Positions 18,818 through 28,657 of a stretch of 64,000 nucleotides of DNA are shown in pieces. Numbering within the stretch: position 1 is the first letter of the stretch; every line of letters begins with the position of its first letter. Origin of the DNA: G963674685 sp964591275 (GTDB taxonomy: Bacteria; Lernaellota; Lernaellaia; JACKCT01); NCBI GenBank assembly GCA_964591275.1, contig CAZQAE010000010.1:1-64000 (forward strand), written 5' to 3'. Made by a program: the position numbers and the translations under genes. The notes below the pieces were generated by a model. The model searched no databases. It worked only from the letters and a program-made list of their open reading frames with translations, and had not been told where the DNA came from.

Positions 18818-19854
18818 ACGTACCACTCCCGGCAGTCGTTGCAGGGTTTGAGGCGGCCCCACTGGCCCTGCTCATGGATACGGCGGATGCTTTCCCATTT
18901 TTTTGAAGTCCACAGTGCCGAAAGGCTGCTGTCTCCTACGCGGCCGACGCTAAGTTTATAAAAAACATCCTTGCAGCAAACCGTGGCGCGACCGTCCCAG
19001 GAGATGGAAAAGTCTTTCCACAGTTGGCGGCAGGCGTAGCGTTTTTCCGGTTCGACCTCCGTGTTCGGGCGCCGGTCATCGACCAGACCACCGAATGTAT
19101 CCACTTCCTTGATGAGGATTTCATCTTCTGGGCAAAGGTGCGGTAGCCAGATGCGGCAGAACTCATCAACCTCGTTTTCCGTTTCGGGCATTGACAGGAT
19201 TTGCAGCGTCGCCTGCGGACGTTTTTTCCCGAGTTTGCGCTTCAGGTCGAGAAAGCGCATGACATTTTCTTTGATCAGGTCGAAATTCGCCCCGACCCGG
19301 ATTTTTTCGAAAGTTTCCTTCGAGGCACCGTCCAGGCTGATGATCAGGCGATTCAGCGAGCCATCTTCGATGATTCTCCTGGATCGTTCCTCGCTCAAAA
19401 GCGTTGCGTTGGTGCTCGCGTAGAGGTTGGGGATGCCGCTGTCTGCCGCAATTTTCGCAAAGCGCTCAAAATCCTTGTGAAGGAGCGGTTCGCCCAGGCC
19501 CATAAGGGCGACGTTTTCCAAAAGGAGCTTGTGCTCGGCGAGTTCGTCAATGATGCTTCGAAAGAGGCTTTCATCCATGAAACCCTTTTCGCGCTCCATC
19601 GTCCCGTGGGGACACATCAGGCACTTCAGGTTGCAATGGTTGGTGATTTCGATGTGCACGGCCTGCGGGAAAGGCAGAAGTCGGAAAGGATCCCCGCGGC
19701 GCAGAACCCTTCTCGCGAGCACCCCGGCGATTTCGACAGGCCGTCTGCGGGCGAGGGCCGTGATTCTTTGGATAACGCCGACCGGTCCCGGTTCGACCGT
19801 TCGGGAAAAAACCTTCACTTGACCTTTTGTTCTTCGCTCAGTCGCCAACGCCAT
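18814..19854 (-). CDS. Radical SAM/SPASM enzyme within the polysaccharide operon
   Basis: The 4Fe-4S/SAM motif CNLKCLMC (C74, C78, C81) lies in a radical SAM barrel with GLGEPLLHKDF and ISLDGASKETFEKIR. A SPASM-like C-terminus follows with CRQLW, WDGRATVCCKDVF and PCNDC, likely binding one or two further Fe-S clusters. Such proteins carry out radical chemistry on peptides, sugars or small molecules. Among glycosyltransferases it may modify a sugar or act as a dehydrogenase or epimerase on a nucleotide sugar, but that is inference from context. It overlaps the methyltransferase upstream by 17 bp and the GT4 downstream by TTGA. A ~60-residue N-terminal extension precedes the core. Confidence 0.88.
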   Translation of the reverse strand: MALATERRTKGQVKVFSRTVEPGPVGVIQRITALARRRPVEIAGVLARRVLRRGDPFRLLPFPQAVHIEITNHCNLKCLMCPHGTMEREKGFMDESLFRSIIDELAEHKLLLENVALMGLGEPLLHKDFERFAKIAADSGIPNLYASTNATLLSEERSRRIIEDGSLNRLIISLDGASKETFEKIRVGANFDLIKENVMRFLDLKRKLGKKRPQATLQILSMPETENEVDEFCRIWLPHLCPEDEILIKEVDTFGGLVDDRRPNTEVEPEKRYACRQLWKDFSISWDGRATVCCKDVFYKLSVGRVGDSSLSALWTSKKWESIRRIHEQGQWGRLKPCNDCREWYV

Positions 19855-20437
19855 CGCCTTTATTGACTTTCAGCTTAATGAGGATGTCGCGCGCCGGGAA
19901 AATTCCGGCGAGATAAAACTCATAGAAATCGATTTTCCAGTTTGCAAAATTTTCGATGCCGCACAGGCGAAACAGGCGCGAAAAGGACAGATGCGCAAAC
20001 TTGATAGAGAATCCGTCGCCTTTGATAAACGGCTCAATGTCATGGTGATGTTCGAGCAGAAAGCTTCTTGCCACCGCGAAGGATCCCGAAGGCGTCCAAG
20101 CTTTGCTCTGGGCGAAAAACTCGATGAAGCGCCTTGAAAATGCGTGCTTGTGCGTGGGATCGGCATAAGCGCAGCGATTCGAAAAATGGGGCGTTTCGAC
20201 GGTGACTTCCGCGCCGTCGCGGCAGACGCGATGGACTTCAGAAAAAAAACCCGGCACATCGTCAACGTGTTCGATGATATGCGTGGCGTTTACGGCATCA
20301 AAGGAATTGTCTTCGATTGGCCACGGGTGTTTATTCAGGTCGTGGACCAGATCGACGCTGCCGAAGGGCCGTGCATCGACTCCGAACGCGCCGAGTATTT
20401 TCACCTGGCCGCATCCAAGATCAAGTGTTCGCGTCAT
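19838..20437 (-). CDS. SAM-dependent methyltransferase (Methyltransf_11-like)
   Basis: Motif I of class I methyltransferases is at the very N-terminus (TLDLGCGQVKI). The acidic ribose-binding region and the D-A-V motif follow (FDAVNATHIIEHVDDVPGFFSEVHRV). At 199 residues it is short but complete. Its place between flippase and radical SAM gene suggests methylation of a glycan component, for example an O-methyl cap or a sugar intermediate; the substrate is not visible. It begins 21 bp after the flippase stop and overlaps the next gene by 17 bp, so it is in the same transcript. Confidence 0.85.
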   Translation of the reverse strand: MTRTLDLGCGQVKILGAFGVDARPFGSVDLVHDLNKHPWPIEDNSFDAVNATHIIEHVDDVPGFFSEVHRVCRDGAEVTVETPHFSNRCAYADPTHKHAFSRRFIEFFAQSKAWTPSGSFAVARSFLLEHHHDIEPFIKGDGFSIKFAHLSFSRLFRLCGIENFANWKIDFYEFYLAGIFPARDILIKLKVNKGDGVGD

Positions 20438-20458
20438 CGTCGTCCTTAAAAAAGCAGG

Positions 20459-21916
20459 CTATTGTGATTCACCTTCATGGGACTTCGCCCTGAGGCCATT
20501 TTGAATAAAGCGAATATCTTCCGCGATTCGCCCACCCTGCATTAACACGAGAACCAGGACGAATATTGAGGTGAAAACCACCGTTTTGGCGGCCAGCAAG
20601 GTGATCAGTCCCTCGAAACCGGCGAAATGTAAAACCGCGAAAACTCCCGCCGCCGCCACTGTTGCGGCGACCGCCGGCGGAATGAAGCTTTGCCGCAAAT
20701 CGAGATTAACATAGCGCAAAGCCCTTTGGTAGGCTTGCACGACGCCCAGCAGCATGGCCAGTCCCACGGAAACGGCGGCGCCTCCCGCTCCGAATTGCCA
20801 GGTGAGCGGCGGGCAGGTCACAAGGACGAACGCGGCTTGGTGAACGAGAATGCGGCTGGATTCTTCCGGGCGTCCGAGGGCGGTGAAAAGCTGCCCGCAA
20901 TCGTCGTAAATCGGACGCAGGCAGGTGTAGATCAGCAAAAGGCGAAAAAGAGGCGTCATGGGCAGCCATCGCTCACCGAAAAACAACGGCACAAGTTCCG
21001 TCGCGGCCAGAGCCATGAGAACGCCCATCGGCGTTGTCGTGTTGACGATGAAGCGAAGGACACGACCGAAAGCCCGTGAAAGACGTTCGCGGTCATTTTG
21101 AAGGCCGGCGTATATGGGAAAGGCGACGCGCGTGACAATGTGAGTGATCATAGCGGTGGGCAATACGGCCAGTGCGTAGGCTCGGGAGTAATACCCCAGG
21201 GCCGTTTTCGAATCCAGACTGCCCACGAGGAAATCGTCGAACTGCAATGCCGTCAGCGTGGCGATTCCGGCGATCCACATCGGCTTGCCGAAACGCATAA
21301 ACCATCGTCCTGACTCAAGGCTCGGCCTCCATCCGGGCATCGCGGGCAGCAGTTTCCATGCCCCCAGGCTTTGGATGATCCATGCGGCGGCTTGCCTGCC
21401 GACAAGCGCTTGCCAGCCAAAGCCGCAAAGCGCCAGGGCGATTCCAATGGCGTTGGAGGCGACGATGTTGATCAAGTCCAGTTTTACAAGGGGACTGAAG
21501 TTGATGTTTTTTTCCAGCAGGATCCTGGGCGTATGCCCGACCGCTTCAAAGGCGCCGAAGATCGCCAGAGCGATCAGGGCGGAGGCCGTTTCATAACCAT
21601 AATGATTTTTCACCAGTGGATATGACAGGGCGGTGGCCACGATGATGAGCGCTGCCGTCAGGCCATGCAGGGCAAAATGGGTCGGCGCGTAACGGTCCAG
21701 ATTGTCCTGCCGGTGAATCAGCGCGTGGTTGAAGCCGAAACCCAGCAGTTTGCGCCCCAGGGTCAGGAAGAATACCGCCATCGCCAGCAATCCGAAATGC
21801 TCCGGCGCGATCAGGCGCATGAGTACGATATTGGCCGCAAAGGAGATCAGCGTTTTCGCATAGGTGCCTCCGGCGACCCATGCCGTCTGGCGCACCGCAT
21901 GGCGCGTATCCGTCAC
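20459..21916 (-). CDS. Wzx-like oligosaccharide flippase (MOP superfamily)
   Basis: The protein has about 12-14 hydrophobic helices and starts with the typical flippase opening (AVRQTAWVAGGTYAKTLISF, then LMRLIAPEHFGLLAMA). This pattern is characteristic of polysaccharide biosynthesis MOP flippases that turn undecaprenyl-linked repeat units across the inner membrane. The start is GTG 21916, overlapping the GT2 stop as GTGA, with AAGGA 7 nt upstream; an in-frame extension into the GT2 gene is not needed. About 485 residues is normal for Wzx. Together with the ligase/polymerase gene it indicates Wzy-type assembly. Confidence 0.9.
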   Translation of the reverse strand: MTDTRHAVRQTAWVAGGTYAKTLISFAANIVLMRLIAPEHFGLLAMAVFFLTLGRKLLGFGFNHALIHRQDNLDRYAPTHFALHGLTAALIIVATALSYPLVKNHYGYETASALIALAIFGAFEAVGHTPRILLEKNINFSPLVKLDLINIVASNAIGIALALCGFGWQALVGRQAAAWIIQSLGAWKLLPAMPGWRPSLESGRWFMRFGKPMWIAGIATLTALQFDDFLVGSLDSKTALGYYSRAYALAVLPTAMITHIVTRVAFPIYAGLQNDRERLSRAFGRVLRFIVNTTTPMGVLMALAATELVPLFFGERWLPMTPLFRLLLIYTCLRPIYDDCGQLFTALGRPEESSRILVHQAAFVLVTCPPLTWQFGAGGAAVSVGLAMLLGVVQAYQRALRYVNLDLRQSFIPPAVAATVAAAGVFAVLHFAGFEGLITLLAAKTVVFTSIFVLVLVLMQGGRIAEDIRFIQNGLRAKSHEGESQ

Positions 21917-22815
21917 GGCTCGATCCTTCCTCCCGCGCCCGAACGGAAGCGGCGGTAATAATCCCTTTGCCCCGAAGCGGCTCGCATATCGGCCAGGAAA
22001 TGCGCGAAGGGCGCCGGAAGTATGTTCCAAAGGGGGATATCAGGGAAACGGCGGGTCATGGCCGGTATTTTCAAAAAATCTTTGCTAAAGTTTTTTAGGG
22101 CCGACAGGCGGGCGCGCCAGAGGATCGACGTCAGGTCCTTGCCGTCCGACATGGCAAAGCGCACCGCGCTTCCGCGATGATAGAAAGTGTGCGCAAAGCT
22201 TTTCATCGTATCGATTTTCAAGTGCGTGGTTTCAACATCCTTCGTGCGCAGGAGTCTGCATCCGCTCTCCAGCAGACGCCTGGTTAGATCGGCGTCGGCG
22301 CCGTGCACGTATTTCGGATCGAACCCACCCACTTTTTCGAGGGCGTGGCGTAAAATGGCCATGTTGTTGCCGTTTAGGCAAAAGCGAGTGTACTTTCCGA
22401 AAAGTTCGAAATCGCTTTCAAATTCATGCAGATAACGGAGGATTTTTGCGACCTCGATCGTTGTCCATCGGGATGGGTGGAGGTTGCCGCCGACTCCGTC
22501 GTATCCACGCAGAACCAGCGCCTCCATGTCGTCGGCCCAGGTCGGCGGGACCAGGCAGTCGGAATCGGTGAATAAAATCATTTTGCCTTTCGCCGCTTCG
22601 ATTCCTGAGTTCAGAGCCGCCGCTCTGCCGTGTTTTTCAAGCCGCAGAACGCGAACACCGAGATTTTCGGCAATAAGGGCAGTGTCATCTACGCTGCCAT
22701 CGTCGGCAATGATGATTTCCAAGTCCCGGCGACGCATGTTCATCAGTGAACGCAGGCATGGGTCTATGGTCTTTGAGGCGTTGAAGCAGGGAATGACGAC
22801 GGATAGTTCCATCAT
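21913..22815 (-). CDS. GT2 family glycosyltransferase
   Basis: GT-A fold glycosyltransferase: LSVVIPCFNASKTID, then the first metal-binding pattern IIIADDGSVDDT, FTDSDCLVPPTW (DxD-type), and GADADLTRRLLESGCRL near the ED-type catalytic region. At 300 residues it is usual for the family. It probably opens the polysaccharide operon: the HEAT-repeat gene ends 24 bp upstream on the same strand, so it might also be co-transcribed with that gene. Sugar donor is unknown. Confidence 0.9.
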   Translation of the reverse strand: MMELSVVIPCFNASKTIDPCLRSLMNMRRRDLEIIIADDGSVDDTALIAENLGVRVLRLEKHGRAAALNSGIEAAKGKMILFTDSDCLVPPTWADDMEALVLRGYDGVGGNLHPSRWTTIEVAKILRYLHEFESDFELFGKYTRFCLNGNNMAILRHALEKVGGFDPKYVHGADADLTRRLLESGCRLLRTKDVETTHLKIDTMKSFAHTFYHRGSAVRFAMSDGKDLTSILWRARLSALKNFSKDFLKIPAMTRRFPDIPLWNILPAPFAHFLADMRAASGQRDYYRRFRSGAGGRIEP

Positions 22816-22839
22816 GGAATGGCGTTTGGAGCACTCACG

Positions 22840-25389
22840 CTACGACCCGGCTTCGGAAAGGCGACCCAGAGAATCCTTGGCCGTCCTGGATATGTCCGGG
22901 TTTTGGTGTTTGATGAATTTATTGATCAGGTCGGCGTATGAGGAATCGCCGATTCGCCCCAGGGCTGCAATGGAGGCCTCGATGACCTCGTCGCTGGTTT
23001 TTTGAAACAGTTTGCGGATGCCGCCGGATTTTTTCAATTTGTCACTGATAACCATCGTAGCCTGCGCATCGCCGATACGACCGAGAGTGTGAATAATGGA
23101 AACCGTGAAATCGTCATCGCGATGTGCTCCAGCGGGTTTTTCCAGGATTGATATCAGCATGGACACAGCTGGCTTGGACTTTACCTGTCCGAAATGCTGC
23201 AGGAGCATCTTCTGGATGGATTCGGGCTGATCGTCGAATTCTTCCGTCAGGGCTTGTTCCGTGGCCTCATCATTGAATTTCGCCAAAGCCGAGATCGTTG
23301 CCTTGCGGACGCGTTCATCCTTGTCTTTCAGGTAGGGCAGCAGTCTCGGCGAAATGGTCGAATCGCCGGCGTCTCCCAGAAGGTTGATGATGTTTCGGTT
23401 AAAATACCAGGGATTTTCCGGTTGGATTTGGCTGAGTAAAGTCTCGACTGCTTCGGCACCATAGTTGCTCAGGAATTTGATGCACTTTTTCCTGATGCTC
23501 ATGTCATCATTTTCTTTGAGCATGACGAATGTGTAGCGCAGCACTTTTTCGTTGGGAAATTGTTTTAGCAGCTTCGAGATTGACTGGGTGTTGCGTTCGC
23601 CCTCGGTTTTGAATGACTCCAGCAAGCGGATTAGGAGATCCTGGTCGGATGAAAGCTTGTCAACCGCGGCGCCCAGCAGTTGTTTTCTTGTTTCGTCCGT
23701 GCACTCATCTTTGTATCGGCGTATGGCTTTGAGGATGTTGAGGGCCAGAGTATAACCGTGCAGATTGATCACTTTTTCGTAATCGGTTGCCAGAGTGGCA
23801 AGAATTCGTGTGAAAACGGCCTGATCCGTTTCTCGGCGGAGTTGCTTGACAAGCCGCCCATAGGCTTCGTTGAGCATTTCCGGTTGATCCATGTCGATGA
23901 GGTCCTGACAGATGCGGAGGAAGGCCTCGACCGTTTTCATGCGAACTTCGGCATCGTCGCTGTTAAAGTTTGAAGCCATTTTGTCAATGATGTTGCAAAC
24001 GACATCGGCGCGTCCGACTTCCAGCAATCGCTTTGTCAGATCGCCAAAGTTGGTGATCAATTCGTCTTTAATAAAATGACGCGGACCTTTGGCAAATATC
24101 CTTTTTAACTTTAATACCAGAAGCGCCTGCGGGGATTTCCCTTCCTGAGAGACCATTCGCGCGATTCCCAAAGCTTTGCGAACCCGTTCGGACAGTTCTC
24201 GGTCCTCGACGGCCTTGGCCTGCTTCAGCAGTTTTTTCAGGACGAATTCGCCCTCAGTGATCTCATCGGAATGAAAGTTGAAATCTTTTGTATTAAGGCC
24301 CTCGGCCAGACGATGATATTTTTTGAAAAGCATATCCACGATTGTGGATTTCTTTTTCGCGGATATCTGGCGGAGAATCTGATCTTTGATATTGAGGTCC
24401 TTATCGTCGCCCAAATTGGACGATAGGATTTTCGACATGGCGGCGGTTTTGAAGTTGGTGATGATGCCCATCATATCGCCGAGCAGCTTGGCGCGGATTT
24501 CCGGCTGCTTAAAATCAAGGATCGTTTTGCTCATGTCCTTGAAAGTGTCAGCGATCTGGGAAACTCTCTCGTCAACTTCCTCTTCTTCCTTGGTGACCTC
24601 ATCGACGTTTTGCGCGGCGGACTCCTCGTCGAAATTGTCCAGGTCCGCCATTTTTTCCATCGCTTTGGCAATCAACGCGCCGGCGACATCCGGGTCAAGG
24701 TTTTGAGCCTCCTTGAGCTTGTCGTAATCAATGTCCTTTTTGAATTCCTCAAGCTTTTCGGGGGAGAGATTCATCTTGTCCAGAGGTAGCTTGGACACCA
24801 GGGATTGGAGGAGAACGCCGCCGCGCACGCCTTCAGCCGGAAGTTTTCCCGGCTCTAGCCTGGAAAGCTTCTCCAGTTCGTTCTTGTCGGCGACGCCTTG
24901 ATCCTTTGAAAGAGTGACGAAGACTTTTTCGTCAATAGTGATACTGGTAACATTGAGCTGTTTCAGTTGGTCTTCGAGTTTGCCCTGCTGTTTAAGAATC
25001 TCCGGTTTTTCGCCGAGGAGTTGGACGAACTCACTGACTTCATCTTTCGTCAGCGTCTTTTTGAAAGTCAGAGATTTGATGCTGCGGGCCAGGATGGATT
25101 CGGTAAAAGACAGCATATAGGCTCGTTGCTGAATTTTTTCTCGGAACGGTTCGGAATCAAAAAGGAGAATTCTGTCGTTTTCGCTGATTGTGAAGGAGTG
25201 CTTTTCAGCAAAAACGGCTTCCACCGCTGTCATGCAACGCTCAATGGCCTCTGTGATGATTGTCGAACCGGCAGGGTATCGGCGAATGTTAATGATCGTA
25301 CCGCCGATGCCCTGGATAAAATCGCATACGGCCTCGATGAGTTGCTCATGATCAATGACACTGTCGGAGATTTTCTTTTCTTCAGCCAT
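22840..25389 (-). CDS. Large HEAT-repeat protein
   Basis: This ~849-residue soluble protein has no signal peptide or membrane helix. The C-terminal third (~570-849) shows HEAT/PBS-lyase-type repeats of about 30 residues, for example LPYLKDKDERVRKATISALAKF and SDEVIEASIAALGRIGDSS. The middle is strongly charged and helical. The N-terminal ~130 residues (IEAVCDFIQGIGGTIINIRRYP) are a separate domain I do not recognise. HEAT proteins usually act as scaffolds or lyases on bilin-type cofactors; nothing here shows enzyme residues, so a scaffold role is more likely. It has a promoter-sized gap upstream and sits 24 bp before the polysaccharide operon. Confidence 0.8.
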   Translation of the reverse strand: MAEEKKISDSVIDHEQLIEAVCDFIQGIGGTIINIRRYPAGSTIITEAIERCMTAVEAVFAEKHSFTISENDRILLFDSEPFREKIQQRAYMLSFTESILARSIKSLTFKKTLTKDEVSEFVQLLGEKPEILKQQGKLEDQLKQLNVTSITIDEKVFVTLSKDQGVADKNELEKLSRLEPGKLPAEGVRGGVLLQSLVSKLPLDKMNLSPEKLEEFKKDIDYDKLKEAQNLDPDVAGALIAKAMEKMADLDNFDEESAAQNVDEVTKEEEEVDERVSQIADTFKDMSKTILDFKQPEIRAKLLGDMMGIITNFKTAAMSKILSSNLGDDKDLNIKDQILRQISAKKKSTIVDMLFKKYHRLAEGLNTKDFNFHSDEITEGEFVLKKLLKQAKAVEDRELSERVRKALGIARMVSQEGKSPQALLVLKLKRIFAKGPRHFIKDELITNFGDLTKRLLEVGRADVVCNIIDKMASNFNSDDAEVRMKTVEAFLRICQDLIDMDQPEMLNEAYGRLVKQLRRETDQAVFTRILATLATDYEKVINLHGYTLALNILKAIRRYKDECTDETRKQLLGAAVDKLSSDQDLLIRLLESFKTEGERNTQSISKLLKQFPNEKVLRYTFVMLKENDDMSIRKKCIKFLSNYGAEAVETLLSQIQPENPWYFNRNIINLLGDAGDSTISPRLLPYLKDKDERVRKATISALAKFNDEATEQALTEEFDDQPESIQKMLLQHFGQVKSKPAVSMLISILEKPAGAHRDDDFTVSIIHTLGRIGDAQATMVISDKLKKSGGIRKLFQKTSDEVIEASIAALGRIGDSSYADLINKFIKHQNPDISRTAKDSLGRLSEAGS

Positions 25390-25521
25390 TGCCAACCCGT
25401 TTATGTCTTCACGCTAAAATCTATCATACCGGCACAACTGGAAGAAAGCCACAGCGCGGCTTCATGGCTTATTTGTCCACTATACTATGGCATATTCGGC
25501 CCTTTGCACAATAATAAGCTT

Positions 25522-25534
25522 TAGCGGGCCGCTA
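25522..25534. other. 13-bp palindrome upstream of the HEAT-repeat gene
   Basis: TAGCGG, a central G and CCGCTA form a perfect inverted repeat in the ~200 bp gap between recD2 and the HEAT-repeat gene. The one-base centre is too tight for a normal RNA hairpin, so it would act as a DNA operator if anything. Otherwise the gap (25390-25591) shows nothing recognisable. Confidence 0.25.
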
Positions 25535-25591
25535 ATATTCCACGCTTGCGTGTCCATTGGTCATAAAATTAGCAATTGTTTGAAGGTTTTG

Positions 25592-27754
25592 TTAAATATT
25601 TTTCGTCAAACGCCTGGATAGAAGGCCGTGACGAAGGTTGATTCTGTCGTTGTCGATGGCCCTTTTTAAAGCTTTTTCGGAACCGACCAGAACAACCAGC
25701 TTTTTGGCTCTTGTAACTGCCGTGTAGAGGAGATTGCGCTGGAGCATGATGAAATGCTGCATTGTCAGCGGCATCACGACCGCCGGATACTCGGAGCCTT
25801 GAGATTTGTGGATACTGATGGCGTACGCGATGACAAGTTGGCCCAGTTGACTTCCTTCCGCGCTGACCTTCCGTCCGTCGAAATCGATGATGAGGCGTCT
25901 GTCTTCAACAAAAACGTGACTCACGCGCCCCATGTCTCCGTTGAAAATTTCCCGGTCGTAGTCGTTGGACATCTGCATGACGCGATCGTTGAGACGAAAT
26001 ATCTTGTCGCCTGCGGTAATCGAAGGACCGTGCGGGTTCAATCGGCTTTGCAGCGCGGCGTTGAGGGATTTGGTTCCCGTTTCGCCTTTATGCATCGGCG
26101 TAATGGTTTGCACGTCGCGCATGGGGTCCAGGCCGAAGCGACGGGGAATGCGCTCGGCGACGGACTCGACGATGGCGTTTAGAACGGCTGCGGGATTGTC
26201 GCGTTTGATGAAATAGAACTCGTGGTCGCCTTGCCCGCCGGGAAGCTCCGGTGGATATCCCTTGAGGATGTTGTGCGCGTTGGCGACGATCAAACCCGAT
26301 TCGTCCTGGCGGAATATTTGCGTCAGGCGGCGTACGGTGAAGGCGCCGCTGCTTATGATGTCGCGCAGGACCGAACCCGGGCCGACGGAAGGAAGCTGAT
26401 CCACATCGCCGACGAGGACCAGATGGGTCGTCGTCGAAACAGCCCTGAGTGTCGCGGCCATGAGTGGAAGATCCACCATGCTGGCCTCGTCGATGATCAG
26501 CACATCCGGGTCGAGAAGATGCTCGGGAATTTTCGGCTGCTTTACACCGGGGCGAATTTTCAAAAGGCGATGCAGCGTCCCCGCTTCATGCCTCGTCGAT
26601 TCCGACAGTCGCTTGGCGGCGCGGCCCGTCGGCGCCGCCAGCAATGCCTGGCCGCCCAGAACGCCGAGGATTTCTACAATAGCCCGGATGATTGTCGTTT
26701 TCCCAGTTCCCGGCCCACCCGTGATGACCATGACCTTGTCGCGCAGTGCGGCTAAAACGGTTTGGGCCTGCGTGTCGGTAAGATTGATTCCTTTTTTGTT
26801 GCGAATCCAATCAATGGCTTTTTTTTCGTCGAAGCGGCGAAGGCGGCTTGGAGTGTTCATAGTGGACCGGAGCGCGGCGGAAACTTCGCATTCCGCTTCC
26901 GCGAGATATTTCAAAAAGACGCAAGGGTCTTCATCCGAAAAACGCCCGTCAACAGTTATTAATCCCTCGCCCGCCAGTTCGCCGATGGCGTCCATGACGG
27001 CTTCGGTTTTCGCGCTCAGCATGTTTGCGCACGCATCGATGAGGATCGACTTTGGATATCCGCTGTGGCCCTCATCGGAAAGTTCGGTGAGGACATGGAT
27101 GATCCCGGCGGCGATTCTCATGGGTGAATCTTCGGGAATATCAAGAGCCCGCGCTATTTTGTCGGCGGTTGGAAACCCGATGCCGGAAATGTCGAGCGCC
27201 AGGCGATAGGGTTCATCACGCACTATCTTTTGCGCCATGTCGCCATATCGTTTGACGATTTTCGGGGCCAGTTTCGGGGTGACTCCGACGCCTTGCAGAA
27301 AGACGATCAGGTTTCGCAAGCCTCTTTTTATACGCCAGGTCTCCACAATCGCAGCGGCCCGCTTTTTGCCGATGCCCTGCACCTGCGCCAGACGCTCCGG
27401 CTCCGCATCCATGATAGCCAGGGTATCTTTGCCGAAGCGTTTTACGATTCGCTCGGCCATTTTTTTGCCGATGCCCGGAATCATTCCCGATCCCAGGTAC
27501 TTGCGGATTCCATCAAGGCTTGTGGGCAAAAGGGGTTTGAATGACTGCACGGCGAATTGCCGGCCATGCTTTGTCGTCTCCCATGTCCCTTTCAGTTCGA
27601 GCCTTTCACCGGGTGTGACATCGTGCAGAAAACCGACGGCTACAAATTCGCCGGGCGGCGGGTCCGAGTTGAAACGACAGACGGCGTACCCGTTCTCCTC
27701 ATTGGCGAAAAGAACTTTGGCCGCGACGCCTGTGATGGATTCTGTGCTTTGCAT
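25592..27754 (-). CDS. recD2: RecD2-type 5'-3' DNA helicase
   Basis: The 720-residue protein matches RecD2, the RecD-like superfamily 1B helicase that works without RecBC. Residues ~1-75 form an OB-like domain, ~83-205 hold helix-hairpin-helix repeats (IPGIGKKMAERI, VQGIGKKRAAAI), which distinguish RecD2 from RecD. The helicase core has Walker A GGPGTGKTT (346-354), motif II IDEAS (421-425), GDVDQLPSVGPG and the C-terminal AYAISIHKSQGSEYPAV and LLYTAVTRAK. All motifs are intact. RecD2 takes part in replication-fork and recombination repair. It lies 9 bp after an unknown gene on the same strand, likely co-transcribed. Confidence 0.95.
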   Translation of the reverse strand: MQSTESITGVAAKVLFANEENGYAVCRFNSDPPPGEFVAVGFLHDVTPGERLELKGTWETTKHGRQFAVQSFKPLLPTSLDGIRKYLGSGMIPGIGKKMAERIVKRFGKDTLAIMDAEPERLAQVQGIGKKRAAAIVETWRIKRGLRNLIVFLQGVGVTPKLAPKIVKRYGDMAQKIVRDEPYRLALDISGIGFPTADKIARALDIPEDSPMRIAAGIIHVLTELSDEGHSGYPKSILIDACANMLSAKTEAVMDAIGELAGEGLITVDGRFSDEDPCVFLKYLAEAECEVSAALRSTMNTPSRLRRFDEKKAIDWIRNKKGINLTDTQAQTVLAALRDKVMVITGGPGTGKTTIIRAIVEILGVLGGQALLAAPTGRAAKRLSESTRHEAGTLHRLLKIRPGVKQPKIPEHLLDPDVLIIDEASMVDLPLMAATLRAVSTTTHLVLVGDVDQLPSVGPGSVLRDIISSGAFTVRRLTQIFRQDESGLIVANAHNILKGYPPELPGGQGDHEFYFIKRDNPAAVLNAIVESVAERIPRRFGLDPMRDVQTITPMHKGETGTKSLNAALQSRLNPHGPSITAGDKIFRLNDRVMQMSNDYDREIFNGDMGRVSHVFVEDRRLIIDFDGRKVSAEGSQLGQLVIAYAISIHKSQGSEYPAVVMPLTMQHFIMLQRNLLYTAVTRAKKLVVLVGSEKALKRAIDNDRINLRHGLLSRRLTKNI

Positions 27755-27763
27755 GTGATTTCG

Positions 27764-28561
27764 CTATTGCGGGCGCATCTGCCGGCGTTTTAAATCGATG
27801 ATCTCCTGGGCGGCCTTTCGCACTTCCATGTGGAGCGCGCTGTCATAGCGGATTTCCAGAAGATCCTTTTGCAATAATTGTGGGAGCAAATTCCTCGCAA
27901 TATTCGATGGAGTATAGGGATTTCGCGCAATAGAGATCTTGACCTGGTATCGCGAAATCCATTTGTTGCTGTGAAAAATGGTTTCCAGGACCGCCACATC
28001 ATTTGGCCGACGTGATGCGATTTTCAGAACATCGGACTCGGTTGTGCGGGAATTGAGCAAAATATTTGATATCACTTTCGGATCAATATCGAATCCGGCC
28101 TTGGTTCTTGTGCCCCGATCAATCTGTCTGGCCTTGGACATTCGCTCGCCGAGGCTGAGGTCGGCCAGGCCGTAAACCTGAAAGTTTTGTCCTTCGCCAT
28201 CCGAACCGCGGGCCGCGCGGCCTTTTGAAAAGAGCGCCGGAACGGCTTCGTATTTCTTTTTAATCGCTTTATGATAGAGGCGGCTTTTCCTGAATTTGTC
28301 GAGGCGGTCGATAAAAGCGCCCGGACCCGTCAGCGTGGACCACGCCTCACGTGCCCCCTTGCTTCCTTCGTACGCCATCGCGTGCAGCAGGGAAATAACC
28401 TCAAGTATTTCATCATCCTCAAGAGCCAGAAGGCGGTCGCCGAGCACAGCGGGTCGCATGCGCGGATCGACAACGCATTGCAGCGCCCGGATGATATCCC
28501 TGGTTTTGGCTGCGTTGTCCGCGGTTTTTGCCGCGTCGGTTTCGGTGTTATTTTCCGGCAT
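27764..28561 (-). CDS. Unknown conserved-looking protein upstream of recD2
   Basis: A 265-residue soluble, mainly helical protein without signal peptide or Cys clusters. The N-terminal ~25 residues are Ala/Thr/Asp rich and likely disordered. The C-terminal half (VISNILLNSRTTESDVLKIASRRPNDVAVLETIFHS, cited here in two short parts: VISNILLNSRTTESDVLKI and ASRRPNDVAVLETIF) is made of short helical pairs like an Armadillo/HEAT solenoid with I-A-R-N-P-Y-T-P. I recognise no family. Only 9 bp separate it from recD2, which suggests co-expression and perhaps a DNA-metabolism role; that is inference. Confidence 0.65.
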   Translation of the reverse strand: MPENNTETDAAKTADNAAKTRDIIRALQCVVDPRMRPAVLGDRLLALEDDEILEVISLLHAMAYEGSKGAREAWSTLTGPGAFIDRLDKFRKSRLYHKAIKKKYEAVPALFSKGRAARGSDGEGQNFQVYGLADLSLGERMSKARQIDRGTRTKAGFDIDPKVISNILLNSRTTESDVLKIASRRPNDVAVLETIFHSNKWISRYQVKISIARNPYTPSNIARNLLPQLLQKDLLEIRYDSALHMEVRKAAQEIIDLKRRQMRPQ

Positions 28562-28657
28562 GGTGATTAGGCATCGCTAAAAGTTCATGTATCAGCATAA
28601 CCAAAAGGCGCCATTCGTGAAAGCGCGATTAAGTTTTGAAAAATGCCCTTTGCGTTG

